Both the position numbers and the translations under genes were made by a program. From Aquarana catesbeiana (Eukaryota; Chordata; Amphibia; Anura; Ranidae), in NCBI RefSeq assembly GCF_042186555.1, contig NC_133324.1, forward strand, positions 136,994,156-137,058,155: a DNA stretch of 64,000 nt. The letters are read 5' to 3'. Positions 10,766-21,842 of the stretch are shown in pieces; positions within the stretch are counted from its first letter, which is position 1; each line of letters starts with the position of its first letter. Under the pieces are notes generated by a model. The model was not told where the DNA came from. It saw nothing but the letters and a program-made list of their open reading frames with translations, and did not search any database.

Positions 10766-11220
10766 CGTTTTCCAGCTTTAATATATCCACTATCCAAATA
10801 TTCATGGCAATCATCATTTCATTTTTTTTTTTTTCCGCTGGCTACCTGTATTATTGGTCGCAGCTCTAACTAACCTTCGGCGTAAGTGTCATTTGATTGA
10901 TTTTGATTTTTTTTTTTCCCCAATCTAACTAACCCTTTGTATAAAAATATTTTCTCCTGACACTGAATATCTACTATCTATACAACAGCTTCTCCTTACT
11001 GCTCCCTGTGGTTGTAATTAAGCCCCCTTGCTGTCATGCTTGGCTGGGTCTGTATATGCCGGTCCTGACGAGATTGTATAGGGTCAACTTCGGGGGTAAG
11101 CCTTTATGGACACTTCAGAGTGACAACACGTATATATTATTTATGTGTATATACAAAAACCTTTCTTTTTCTTTATTTCCATAGAATCATTAAAAGTATT
11201 GGATGACTCACTATACAGTT

Positions 11221-11270
11221 GCATATCCCTTGAAAAAGCGACAAATGCGAAACATGTCGGGCTAGTATGC
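11221..11270 (+). ncRNA. Degenerate hammerhead-ribozyme-like motif (type I layout)
   Basis: Outer pairing GCATA/TATGC and CCC/GGG would form stem I. Between the strands lie TTGAAAA in place of the core CUGANGA, a short GCG..TGC stem II, GAAAC, and ATGTC before the presumptive cleavage point. Two core positions differ from consensus, so activity is doubtful. The layout matches three other sites in this window and the hammerheads described in Penelope-like elements. Confidence 0.45.
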
Positions 11271-11513
11271 AATAATTACCATCTGTGAACCTGTAGTGTA
11301 TATCCTCTCTTGTCATCCCTTATTTTTGACCACTTTGTTTTAATCTTAAAAGGAATTTGCCTGTTATTCTACATAATATATGTGTTTTTTAAATGAAAAC
11401 AATAAACTGTCTTTTTTTTTTTTTTTAAATAAAAAAAAGAGAAAAGATATATAGCTTTTCCGTATATTTTAATTTACTTGCACCGTGAAAATCCCTTCCG
11501 TTTGTATGTCCAT

Positions 11514-11819
11514 TTGAAGAAAAAAACAGTTTTTTTATATATTTTTGGGGGATATTTATTATAGCAAAATGTAAAAAATAATGCGTTTTTTTCAAAATTG
11601 TTGCTCTTATTTTGTTTATAGCGCAAAAAATAAAAATCGCAGAGGCGATCAAATACCACCAAAAGAAAGCTCTATTTGTGGCAAAAAAAAAGACGTCAAT
11701 TTTGTTTGGGGGCCACATCACACGAACGCGCAATTGTCAGTTAAAGCGACGCAGTGCCGAATCGCAAAAAACGCTCTGGTCAGGAAGGGAGTAAAATCTT
11801 CCGGGGCTGAAGCAGTTAA
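11514..11819 (+). repeat. Ranid dispersed repeat, right part
   Basis: Resumes the repeat interrupted at 7830: 'gggggatatttattatagc', 'tagcgcaaaaaataaaaatc', 'gaaagctctatttgtggc' and 'cgacgcagtgccgaatcgc' follow in the order I know from other ranid copies, ending 'cttccggggctgaagcag'. Short frames through it have no meaning. Confidence 0.7.
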
Positions 11820-12131
11820 AGAGGAACTGCAGTCTGCTCACATAATTTGTAATAGAAACTTCTTTGCCATTTTGAAGCTTCCCTCCAATTCTCATTTTGG
11901 CCACAATCGTGCAGCTCTACCTCCCTTCCTGGTAAACATTCACAAGAGTGAGAGGAAGAGCTGTGCATGATGTCATAAACCTGGGCTAATGACCAGACAA
12001 GAAACAGGAAGTGGGCTGTATAAGGGATTTACTGGCAGAAAAAAAAAACGTTTTACTATCCAACGGTAAAACAACAAGGGCAGAAGATTTAATAGATGGA
12101 AAGATGAAAAAAAAATGACTGAAGGTCCGCT
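11820..12131. mobile_element. T2/Kolobok-type MITE with TTAA duplication
   Basis: 312 bp flanked by TTAA (11816-11819 and 12132-12135). Ends are AAAGAGGAACTGCAGTC on the left and, read inverted, AAAGCGGACCTTCAGTC on the right. A TTAA target and TTAAAG start are the known signature of the T2 MITE group of frogs. No coding capacity. Confidence 0.75.
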
Positions 12132-12135
12132 TTAA

Positions 12136-12643
12136 TTAAATATACTGAGAAACTAATTTAATGAACTTCTTAAAAACTCAGAATTTTCACTGTCCCAATG
12201 GGGGGGGGGGGGACCCTGGAGAGAGAGTGAGAAAGAGAGCCGTGGATATAAGTACACGAATACTCCTCTTCACATAAAAACCTTTATTACAAAATTGTAA
12301 AATTATACACATAGACCAACCAGATCACAAGACATATTTAAAACCATATCCTCGCTTGACATGACTCCAAAGCTATATGGAACAGACAGTGTCATAACTT
12401 CATTTGGTATATATCATATAAATTGTAATGGGTGGCCACCCAGCTGACATGCATATATTATGAGGAAGTCCATCAATAAGACAACTGTGATTACATAAAT
12501 GATCGCATTATATGGAAAGAACAGATATGTCATGAATTTGTATCTGGTACTTAGGATCCCTGTCCAGTGGCAAATGGTGTTCAAAACTTTTTTTTTTTTT
12601 TGGGGGGGGGGAAACAAACTGAAAAATTCTGAAAACCCCATCA
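12136..12643. other. AT-rich spacer, no gene
   Basis: Contains a G12 run at 12200 and, on the minus strand, an AATAAAGG-type polyadenylation-like site near 12285 that may be the tail of an unrecognised retroposon. A G-rich/T-rich homopolymer pair lies at 12589-12611, next to the minisatellite. Nothing coding. Confidence 0.5.
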
Positions 12644-13876
12644 ATTGCAGCCTCACTGTGCCCATCAAACGCAGCAACTGTACCATCAAACGCAGCCACT
12701 TTTCCGTCAAACGCAGCCACTGTGCCATCAAACGCAGCCACTGAGCCATCAAACGCAGCAACTGTACCATCAAACGCAGCCACTGTGCCATCAAACGCAG
12801 CAACTGTACCAAACACAGCCACTGTGCCATCAAACGCAGCCACTGAGCCATCAAACGCAGCCACTGTACCATCAAACGCAGCCACTTTGCCATCAAACGC
12901 AGCCACTGTGCCATCAAACGCAGCCACTGAGCCATCAAACCCAGCAACTGTACCATCAAACGCAGCAACTGTACCATCAAACACAGCCACTGTGCCATCA
13001 AACGCAGCAACTGTACCATCAAACGCAGCCACTGTGCCATCAAATGCAGCCACTGAGCCATCAAACGCAGCAACTGTACCATCAAACGCAGCAACTGTAC
13101 CATCAAACGCAGCCACTGTGCCATCAAACGCAGCAATTGTACCATCAAACGCAGCAACTGTACCATCAAACGCAGCCACTGTGCCATCAAACGCAGCAAC
13201 TGTACCAAACACAGCCACTGTGCCATCAAACGCAGCCACTGAGCCATCAAACGCAGCCACTGTACCATCAAATGCAGCCATTTTGCCATCAAACGCAGCC
13301 ACTGTACCATCAAACGCAGCCATTTTGCCATCAAACGCAGTCACTGTGCCATCAAACGCAGCCACTGTGCCATCAAACGCAGCCACTGTGCCATCAAACG
13401 CAGCCACTGAGCCATAAAACACAGCAACTGTACCATCAAACGCAGCAACTGTACCAAACGCAGCAACTGTACCATCAAACGCAGCCACTGTGCCATCAAA
13501 CGCAGCAACTGTACCATCAAACGCAGCAACTGTACCATCAAACGCAGCCACTGTGCCATCAAACGCAGCAACTGTACCAAACGCAGCCACTGTGCCATCA
13601 AACACAGCCACTGAGCCATCAAACGCAGCAACTGTACCATCAAACGCAGCCACTGTGCCATCAAACGCAGCCACTGTACCATCAAATGCAGCCACTGTGC
13701 CATCAAACACAGCAACTGTACCATCAAACGCAGCCACTGTGCCATCAAACGCAGCCACTGTGCCATCAAACGCAGCCACTGTGCCATCAAACGCAGCCAC
13801 TGTGCCATCAAACGCAGCAACTGTACCATCAAACGCAGCCACTGTGCCATTAAACGCAGCCACTGTGCCCATCAAT
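12644..13876. repeat. 21-bp minisatellite, about 58 units
   Basis: Unit 'gccactgtgccatcaaacgca' with frequent 'gcaactgtaccatcaaacg' variants and occasional 18-bp units that have lost 'atc/cca'. Because the period is a multiple of three and the unit has no stop in several frames, five long overlapping frames arise (seven-residue repeats TVAAFDG, TVPSNAA, LCHQTQP and others). There is no signal peptide, conserved flank or promoter, and both ends fade into 'cccatcaattg'. I treat it as non-coding. Confidence 0.9.
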
Positions 13877-14686
13877 TGAAATAAATAGGACTGTGGCGCT
13901 TACTAAAAGTAAATAAATAATATAGCAACAAAGAATCTGCAAGTGTAATAATATATAACCACTAGAAAGTGAGTGTGCAAAAAAATGTGCAACAAATAGC
14001 AATTATGCAAATAAAGTGCAAAATTGGTGCTCCAATCTGACAAACAATATGTGCAAATATCAATAGTGCAATAATTGTGCAAACATATGACATAAAGTGC
14101 AAATAGCAATCCGGAACTTTCAATGATGCAAAACAAGTTCTTTGTGCAAGAAATGTAATGTATCAAGTCCAGTGTGTAAACAAAGTCTCTTTATAAAGTG
14201 CAATCAACTCCAAATCAGGTGCTAGATCCAAACATGCAGACTATTCCATCCAATATAAAGTACATGTGCCACAATGTAACTAGCTTCCTCCTTCCAGCGT
14301 GAGTGATACAATTTTTACCTTAAAGCGTAACTCCACTTTTGTTGAGAACCCACCCCGGTGATCTATGTACACTGCAAGGATTATAACAACATTTGTTGCA
14401 GATTCCTACCTTTTGTTATTCTGAAGAAATCCATGTTTGTTACTCTGTGCTGAGTGGGTCTAATGGGAGTGGTTTCATAATTATCAGTCAGCTGTGCAGC
14501 TGTAGAGCACTAATGAGGAAAGCTGCAGGGCCTGCATCCCTTTAGACGGGTTCCTATTGGGAGTATCTTACCAAAAATGACATTTTTGTTGCAGGGGATG
14601 CCTGAAATCTGACTTGTATGTTAGTATAGAAAAAGAGTTACCCCCCCAAAGGGACTGAGACTTTAACGGCAACAAATATACAAAAA
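13877..14686. other. AT-rich spacer, possible TTAA MITE start at 14320
   Basis: 13900-14230 is a 'gtgcaaa'-rich degenerate repeat. At 14320 TTAAAGCGTAACTCCAC begins like the T2-type MITE at 11820, but I could not find a matching right end, so only a fragment is suggested. No coding sequence. Confidence 0.45.
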
Positions 14687-14825
14687 TACACATTTTATTA
14701 AATAATTATACATATATACAGTTTATCAAACCATTAAAAAATAGATGACACAGCATGATGAATTCCCATAGAGTCCAGACAACCCAAAGCGTTTCAGGAC
14801 ACAAAGGTCCCTTCGTCAGGGGAAA
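14687..14825 (-). ncRNA. Hammerhead-like motif and retroposon tail
   Basis: Read on the minus strand, 14823-14780 has CCC, then CTGACGA (a perfect CUGANGA core, complement of 14813-14819), a stem II of GGGAC/GTCC closed by a 'ctttgt' loop, GAAAC (complement near 14791-14795), GCTTT and GGG. CCC/GGG would form stem I. About 100 bp further on the minus strand an AATAAA (complement near 14698) marks a 3' tail. This is one of the two best core matches in the window. Confidence 0.55.
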
Positions 14826-15701
14826 AAAGTCAGGAAAGAATTACACTGTATAAAAATACAAATACATAAATGAGAAACAATAATTACACAAAATCATTTA
14901 CATAGCGGAACATACAGCATGGAATTAGCGTGAAGGCATACCCTAAATGGTCATCAAGTAGTTACACTGCTGGATCGGGGGTAAAAATGTTCTCTCTCTT
15001 TCATATATGACTTGTATCTTAGTGCAGACCTGTGGAAATTGGAGAGCCAATCACACAAGCAGGAGATTATATTTCTGGGGGACAGTCTGTGTACAGAACA
15101 ATTCCAGGTAGCCATATTGAATTGCATTTTCTGATTCAATTATAAAGTAGCGGTGAGGAAGGGCTTTCTCCCCCAAAACACATCCCTTGATCCCCCCTGA
15201 TGGCAGATAGCACATGTTGACATTGTGAAATTTGTGTGCATCTTCCAAATTTGGCTTTTCCAGGGGTGATTTCCCCCCATCTGAACGCAATATCAAACAC
15301 AGTTCCTAAATACTCATGTCTGATATTGCCTTCCAGTTCTACCAAATGTGAACTTTGTAAGATCAAGATTTGTGTCTTTCTTGTGGGTTTTACACAGGCC
15401 TGTTTTCTATAAAATGCACATTTTGATTTTGGATAATGACACCACAAAAATTGGTATACAACAAACATGTTGGTTTGTCAGAAAAACCTTTGGTAAATGC
15501 ACATGTGATTGTGCAGGTATTAAAAAGATTGTTAATCGAGAATGTGTGGATTATTGTCTCAACACTACAACACTTTTGGGGTGATGTAATTGTTGTTTTA
15601 TGAGAAAATGGGGGTAATTTCCTAAGGGCAAATCCACTTTGCACTACAAGTGCAGTTTCAGTGCATTTAGTAAATAACAGCCAACAGTGCTTTGTATAAG
15701 G
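14826..15701. other. Spacer, possible remains of a Harbinger element
   Basis: No supported gene. 'gcaaagtggatttgccctta' near 15625 (complement strand) resembles material often found downstream of Harbinger transposase in frog genomes, so the element at 15702-16661 may extend to about 15590 or beyond. Short frames here have no domain. Confidence 0.4.
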
Positions 15702-16178
15702 TTACACAATCACGACATTTTCTGCACTCCACACATTTCTGTCAGGGTCAGCTAAAACAAACACAAGCAGTAAATGTCCACAAAGAAGAGCCTGGGGGGA
15801 GATGCCTGTCGAGAACTTGAGGTCCTGCAGACTTCTCCCTGTGGCCAAATACCGCAAGGTAGCGACCAACCTCTGCTCCGGAGTGATGTCTTGCCTCATG
15901 CAGGTATCCTGCCTGCTTATATAGGGGGTCAGCGAAGCCAACAAACTGTGAAACACGGGGTCCGTCATCCTGAGAAAGTTCCTGAAATCATCAGGATTAT
16001 TCTCACGGATATCACGGAGCAAAGGCATATGAGAGAACTGGTCACGCTGAAGAAACCAATTCTTGGTCCATGAACTCCTCCCCACCCTGTTCATGGACTG
16101 GACTTGTGTCAAGGTCAGGACCCCAACACCAAGCCCCCGCACAGCACGAACTGTACGAGGAGTACGCATACGAAACAT
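15702..16178 (-). pseudogene. PIF/Harbinger transposase (HARBI1-like), N-terminal fragment
   Basis: A 158-codon frame. From about residue 36 it reads WTKNWFLQRDQFSHMPLL, then NPDDFRNFLRMTDPVFHSLL and RLVATLRYLATGRSLQDL, the conserved N-terminal helical region of PIF/Harbinger nucleases related to HARBI1. Similarity stops after STGISPQAL (about residue 129). The DDE-type catalytic part is missing, replaced by unrelated sequence, so the gene is broken. The TIR-like sequence 0.5 kb upstream (16644-16661) gives the element's end. HARBI1-type elements need a separate Myb/MADF partner gene, which is not seen. Confidence 0.75.
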
Positions 16179-16661
16179 GGCTAGAAAACGGTCGGCTGCT
16201 CAGAACGAAGTAACAGAATGCACTGAAGAACAGCAAGGCCTGTGAAGAGCGACCTGAAAACCAGTAACGAACGAACAAGAATACAATGACTACCTAAAGT
16301 CACGCGGAACTTTATGCACGCACTGAAGAGCAGATACAAACCCACAAGCACAAACTGAAGGGCAGAAAACGATCTGAAAGCCACGAGTCTGAAAAAGCGC
16401 GAATCGTCTCTCACCAAACTTTTACTAACACGAGATTAGCAAAAGGAGCCCAAAGGGTGCCGCGCTTGGTTCTGAACCGGCCTTTTCTAGTCTCGTCGTA
16501 CGTGGTGTACGTCACCGCGTTCTTGGCGATTGGAAATTCCGACAACTTTGTGCGACCGTGTGTAGGCAAAACTAGTTTGAGCCAACATCCGTCGGAAAAA
16601 ATCCTAGGATTTTGTTGTCGGAATGTCTGAACAAAGTCCGACCGTGTGTACGGGGCATTAG
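15702..16661 (-). mobile_element. Truncated PIF/Harbinger element
   Basis: The minus-strand start at 16661 is AATGCCCCGTACACACGG, followed by 'tcggactttgttcagacatt'. The same terminal sequence bounds the 430-bp MITE at 41640-42068, so that MITE belongs to this family. The left boundary is uncertain. Between the TIR and the transposase is a non-coding leader whose translation (16411-16683) is not a gene. Confidence 0.65.
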
Positions 16662-16663
16662 GA

Positions 16664-17974
16664 TCACATATACTGTATAGCATACACTGTGCTAAGATGC
16701 GCGCTTGTCACACTATATATGAATTGTTTTTGGGTCTTTAAGCTGCACTTATTATTAATATTTTATTTCCATATGGTTAGCGCAAAATACCTTCCCCTTT
16801 ATACTTGTGATTTTTAAATCCAGAGACATGGATTAGAGCAGCGTCTCTTGCCGCTGTCTCCCTCCTCATTGAGCAGATGGATAGTAGCGGCAGCCATTGG
16901 CTTCAGTTGCTGTCAATCAAATTCTGTCACAAGTTGCCCGGTCTGTGTCAATAGATGCATGGATGCCCCCAAGGAAAGTGGCTTTCCCTGGGGGCACTGG
17001 CTAAAGAGGAGGGGTCTGAAGCGCCGGCGGGGGACCCCACAAAAGAAGGATTGGAGTTGCTCTGTGCAAAACCACACACAGCACAGAGCAAGTAACATAG
17101 GCGTGCGCAGGGGGGTGTGCCAGGTGTGCCTGGGCATACCGTAATCACTATGTTTGGTGCCGTGTCCCCCTATTGCATGGGCTTCTCCCCCATGTTGGTC
17201 CCCCCGCCTCTCAGTGATGCTGGCTTCCTTCCACTCCTCCCCCCTTCCGGCTGCTGCAGGGGATGTTTTAGGATGGAAAGCAGGGGGAGGGGGTTAGTAA
17301 ATATGTAATTTACTGGCCCCTTTCTTTTCTAAATGAACACAGTGGACACACTAGCTCACTGTGTCCATTCATAATGGAAGAATAGTAAACGGTGTTTACT
17401 ATGCTTTAGTTTGTGAATAAACATGAAGCCATTATGCACAGAGCACTTCCCATTCATTCACTGCCCTGTGCAGCTGAGATTGCAGAGAAAGGCATGTGTG
17501 TTTGAGCTTTGGAGTGCACACCCTAATACAATGGGCTGCACACACCTATGGCAGGTATTACATGTTTGTTATTTTAGTTTTAAAAACCTAGAAGGTTTAC
17601 TATCACTTTAATGCATCCTCTGCTTTAAAGTAAAAAATCTTTTGTGCCGCTAGATCCCCCCCAGCCCCCCTTATACTTACCTGAGCCCAAGCTCGATACA
17701 GCTCTGTGGCGGTGGAGGACCCCAGAAGAGGAGGATTAGGGCTGCTCTGTGCAAAACAATTACACAGAGCAGGTAGGAATGACATTTTAATTAAAACAAA
17801 AACAATAAAGAAGGCTTACAATCCCTACTTACAGCAGGTGTGTTACTGTCCAGATCACCAGGTGTAAACAAAAGCAAAGAAGCCAAAGAAAAGAAAACTG
17901 ATGCAGCCATCACATCTAATGATTGGTAAACTGCAACATATTTCAGTTTAATACCGGGTTTAATACTGGGTCTA
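16664..17974. other. Dispersed-repeat debris, no gene
   Basis: Contains pieces that look like common frog repeats: 'cataggcgtgcgcagggggg' (17097), and two copies of a 'aggaggattagggctgctctgtgcaaaac'-type segment (17046-17085, and 17725-17775 in similar form). Short frames on both strands show no domains. Confidence 0.45.
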
Positions 17975-19230
17975 ATAACGCTTTCCGGTGGCTTACTTTA
18001 AAACTCTTGGATTGATATTACAAAAATGTATATGGAACAACAGAGGGAATCGTATTACTTATAGAGTTTTGAGTAGATCAAAGGAGAGGGGTGGACTATC
18101 TCTACCAGACTTTGAAAAATATCATGAGGCGGCAGTATTATGGAGAATTACGGACTGCGTCCATGGATCTCTGTATAAAAAATGGATAAACACTTGAGTC
18201 AGAGCTGAGTAATTCAGCTCTGAGTCAGATTTTTTGGATACAAGCCAATATAGAGTTTTCCCTAGAGATATGACCCCAATCACAGTAGAGACACTTAGTA
18301 TGTGGAATAAGCTCTCCAAAAGTAGATCCTGGCAATATAATAGACCTTTGATGCCCCTTACAGGTAATAACTATTTCCCTCCAGGTAAGGATAATAAATT
18401 ATACTTAAAATGGACCTCTTTTGATTATTTGAGATTCAAGGATGTGCTGAAAGGAAATACCCTCTGTTCCTTATTGGAACTACGAGAAAAATATGGTGGA
18501 ACTCCTTGGGATGCATGGAGATATAGACAACTTCAACATTTTGTAGATTCTCTCCCAAAACCCCTTCGTTCAGTAAGGGGCTGGATCCATGGGAAAGATT
18601 AGTTTACCAAGGGGGAAAAAATAGACAAGGGATCTCCAACATATATAGGCTGTTGATGACTCCCCCAGATGTGGGCTCTTGGTGTCCAGTGGAACCTTGG
18701 GAATTAGAACTAAACCATTCACTGCCTGAAATAATGAGAAGTAAAGTTTATGATTATGTTCACTCGTCTTCAGTCGACACAAGGATGAAAGAAACAAATT
18801 ATAAATTATTAATGAAGTGGTATTATGTCCCAATAAAACTACATAAAATTAACCCTGACTTATCTTCTCTTTGTTGGAGGGACTGTGGGGAGGAGGGAAC
18901 TCATGCACATATTTGGTGGCAATGTCCCTTATTCAATCATATTGGAGGGAAGTAGTAGAGTGGATTAAGAAGATTAGTGGGAGTGAAACTGAATTAGATC
19001 CCTGGCAGTGCCTGTTTCATGTAACTGTGATACCACGGAAGAAATAGAAATAAAAAGGTATTAATCCCAAAATACTGAAAGTAAAAAATATTCCTACGAT
19101 AAAGGATTGGTTTAGGGAGATAGATCAAATTAGGTATATGGAAGAAGTAATACATATACAAAATAATTCTGAAATAAAATATGCCAACACCTGGAAGAGT
19201 TGTCTAGAATTTAAGAAAAAACACAGGCTT
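17975..19230 (+). pseudogene. L1-type ORF2, decayed C-terminal part
   Basis: Successive plus-strand frames give RSKERGGLSLPDFEKYHEA, then a WNKLSKSRSW...PPGKDN stretch, WRYRQLQHFVDSLPKP and finally SSLCWRDCGEEGTHAHIWWQCP. These match, in order, the region after the reverse-transcriptase domain and the terminal Cys motif of L1 ORF2, and align by eye with the better-preserved copy at 62240-64000 (compare QLSHFVDSLPRPIRSG). At least three stops or frameshifts separate the pieces and the polymerase and endonuclease domains are absent. This is a 5'-truncated dead copy. Confidence 0.8.
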
Positions 19231-20010
19231 ATGTGAACTATATAGGGGGTAATTAGGAATTTTGTTGTTCCTTGTCTCTTCCACCTCCCTCCCCTTATTA
19301 TTATTATTATTTTTTTTTTTTTTTTGAGGACGTTCTCCTCTTTGAGATAAACATAATAGGTTTGGGAAAGATATAGTACTACACATATCTATTAGGGATA
19401 TAGTACAGGATTAGGGACAATTATGATCGGAAATAGGTAGTTAGGGTAAGGTGGTCACTAAAATTAAGGGAAAGGACATGGGGTACATTACACTATAAAG
19501 TTTGGAAGGTTGTCACCTAAATTTTTTATTTTATTTTTTTTCTCTCACAAAGGAATAATGTAATGTTGGCAGAGAGTTGCAACTCTCTCCTCTTCAAAAT
19601 AAACATAATACGTTTGGGAAGAATATTAGGGTTATAGTATGATATAAAGGTTAAATATGATCAGGAATAAGTAATAAGGGTAGGGGGCCATTAAAGTACA
19701 GGGAAAGGGTAAAGGGATACACTTTATTATTATTTTTGGACAATTTTATTTTTTTGGGGGGGATGGGAGATGGGGGAGACATTTAACATTTTTTTTGAAA
19801 GGTACTATGAGACTGATCCATGAACCATGTTGACTGTGGTGATTATGTGTTTTGTTTTATATATATGTATGTTAACCATGTTTATATATAAGGTTGTGAA
19901 ATGAAATGATATGAAATGTTTTTATGTGAAAAATATCTTGTTAATTGAAACAATACTGCTTTAAGGAGGAATGGGATCCCTCTGGGGGAACCTACCCTTA
20001 CTTTATACAT
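19231..20010 (+). other. 3' untranslated tail of the L1 relic
   Basis: AT-rich sequence following the ORF2 relic. It has a duplicated 180-190-bp motif ('cctctttgagataaacataa' at 19338 and a similar 'aaataaacataatacg' at 19596) and T-runs. No coding sequence. Confidence 0.5.
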
Positions 20011-20016
20011 TGCCAT

Positions 20017-20259
20017 TAGGAATGAGCTCTGGCAATTTCGAACACAAGTCTGAACCCACCTGAGCTATTCCCCTGGGAAGCTGTCAAAGCCAACAGCCAA
20101 TCATAGTCAGTGAAGGCATTCCCCACCCCACAGCTGCACCTATGTAATGGAATGGGCATGTATACGGGGAATGCCTGTCAGTTTTGACAGCTTCCCAGTG
20201 GGATAGCTCTGGTCGGTTTGGATTCATGTCCAAATACCGTATGTCTGAGCTCATCACTG
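20017..20259. mobile_element. hAT-type MITE, 243 bp
   Basis: Ends TAGGAATGAGCTC and, inverted, CAGTGATGAGCTC. Flanks attgccat (20009-20016) and attgctat (20260-20267) form an 8-bp duplication with one mismatch. The inner inverted blocks 'gggaagctgtcaaa' and 'tttgacagcttccc' extend the TIRs to most of the element. The end sequence resembles the TAGGGATGAGC family at 50193. Confidence 0.7.
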
Positions 20260-20339
20260 ATTGCTATATATGTTCCAGCATGGGGACTCTCATATTACAG
20301 TCAGGACCACATTATACAGAGGGCTCTCTTTTTTTACAT

Positions 20340-21143
20340 ACTTTATTGGATTTTCAAACATACAGAGTATCAAGAACCATAGTTGTATTGATCCCTGGGT
20401 AGTCCCCAGGGGGCATTAATAATCAACTGAAATAAGAAAACAAACTTAAAAAAAGGGGAGGAAAAAAAAGGGGGGGGGGGGTAGGAGAGGGGAGGGGGGG
20501 GACCAAAGTTGAGGTCTTACATGAGAGGAGCTATTATGTAGCTCATGTGGTGGCAAACATTCATTCTATGAAGAAATAGATGACATTTAGGTGTTTTTTA
20601 AAATAAGATTTAGATGGTATCAAACACCGGAGGGGGGAAGGAAAAGCTGCCAGTAGTAGTACTCTATAACCAGGAAAGTATAACAAGCCTCATAAGGTAG
20701 CAGCGTCCATCAAGATGACTAAAAAAAAAGGAGAAAGGGAGTGTGGCATCATTTCACTTTGAGTAATGGGGAGGGGATGGTATGGGTCTCACCCATTGTC
20801 AGGTGGGAAGAGGCCTGTGAGAGAAATGTCTGTATGATGCAAAAATTTTGTCATGTAGAAGTCCCATTTGTTGTGGAAGCGAGCTGAGTGATTACGAGGG
20901 GAAAATGACAGATCCAAACTTTCTTTGCGTAGAAGACTAGTGAGTTCCATCTTCACCTCTGAGATTGTTGGGCGGGTGGTGGGGGTCCATTGTTTGAGGA
21001 TGGCCCTCCTAGCAGCCATGAAACAGGTGGAGAGCCACGCTTTGTTGCGTCGCATGGTCAATTGTTGAAATTTTGTATAACCTGGGAAGGGGCCATCCAG
21101 GAAACCGAAGAGCAGACAGAGGGGGTCTTTATGTGGTTGGCAC
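20340..21143 (-). pseudogene. L1-type ORF2, C-terminal part (downstream piece)
   Basis: The minus-strand frame from about 21143 to 20793 gives GFLDGPFPGYTKFQQLTMR, KAWLSTCFMAARRAILKQW and RKESLDLSFS..., a typical far C-terminus of a LINE ORF2 after the Cys motif. It directly continues the piece at 29655-30182, from which it is separated by the 8.5-kb nested hAT insertion with target duplication cctgtgag. The tail extends to a T-run near 20330, the poly(A) end on the minus strand. Confidence 0.75.
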
Positions 21144-21842
21144 CCTGTGAGCAGGGCCGGTCCTAGACGGGGTGCACGGGGTGCAGTGCACCCAGGCGCC
21201 AGAGAGGTGGGGGCGCTGAAGCGCCAGAGTGCTCCCTTCCCTCCTCCTCCTCCTCTTGATTGCATCTGGCGGCGGCGCTCTCCGCCGGTGTTAAAAGAAG
21301 AAAGGCGCCGCCGCCGCTGTGTGTGCTGCTCAAGCCCCTCCCTCCTCCTGTCAGAGAAAGAGAGATATCGGAAGCAGAGCGGCTGGTCTCTGCGTGGAGA
21401 GAGACCAGCCACACAGTGATGTCGCGCGGGGGGGGGGGGGAGGGGAGCGGAGCGGAGGAGCGGTCCGTGCCCGACACATTCTGCTCTGTGTCTCCCACTC
21501 CTGCCTACTTTAAACTCCTCTGCTCTTCACCCGGGCGGCGTGGCTGGCTGCACACCAGGGCCGATCCTAGGGTCACCGGCGCCTGGGTGCAGAAATATTT
21601 CTGGCGCCCCCACATGGGCGTGGTCATCTTACCAACTCCTCCCCTTTACAAATGTTTCTATGGCAATGACTCAAACACAGAGATGCTCCCCTAAGAAGTC
21701 TTTGTTACCCTAGGATCCTCCCATGATCTTTTAACAATAAAAAAAAATACAGGAAGAGCGTACACTAATGAGACCTGGAGGGGAGTCTCTCTGATGCACA
21801 CAAAGAGGGCTTCTGTTAGAGAGTCTGTTAGAAAGAACCCCC

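Larger units (their letters stand above)
7831..11513 (+). mobile_element. 5'-truncated Penelope-like element (with nested DIRS)
   Basis: An insertion bounded by an imperfect ~22-bp duplication: 'tgaagaaaaaaactttttta' ending at 7830, and 'tgaagaaaaaaacagtttt' starting at 11514. Inside are, in order, a GIY-YIG endonuclease end (7831-8112), about 1 kb of non-coding sequence, a DIRS element (9145-10765), more non-coding sequence, a hammerhead-like motif (11221-11270) and an AATAAA with poly(T/A) tail near 11400. Target-primed reverse transcription with 5' truncation explains the missing reverse transcriptase. That the 3' part belongs to the same element is an inference from the flanking duplication. 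Confidence 0.6.

Noticed and set aside
12508..13875. 455-codon TVAAFDG-repeat protein and its overlapping partners
   Set aside because: Generated by a 21-bp tandem unit without stops. Equal-quality frames exist on both strands, and the flanking residues are unrelated.
20789..21412. 207-codon minus frame treated as a single gene
   Set aside because: It fuses hAT end sequence with an L1 ORF2 C-terminus across the cctgtgag junction; only the part left of 21144 is LINE.
21147..21694. Arg/Pro-rich frames near the GC-rich hAT end, duplicated at 25741-26198
   Set aside because: Duplicated only because the transposon end is duplicated; many overlapping frames in a GC-rich stretch, none with a domain.
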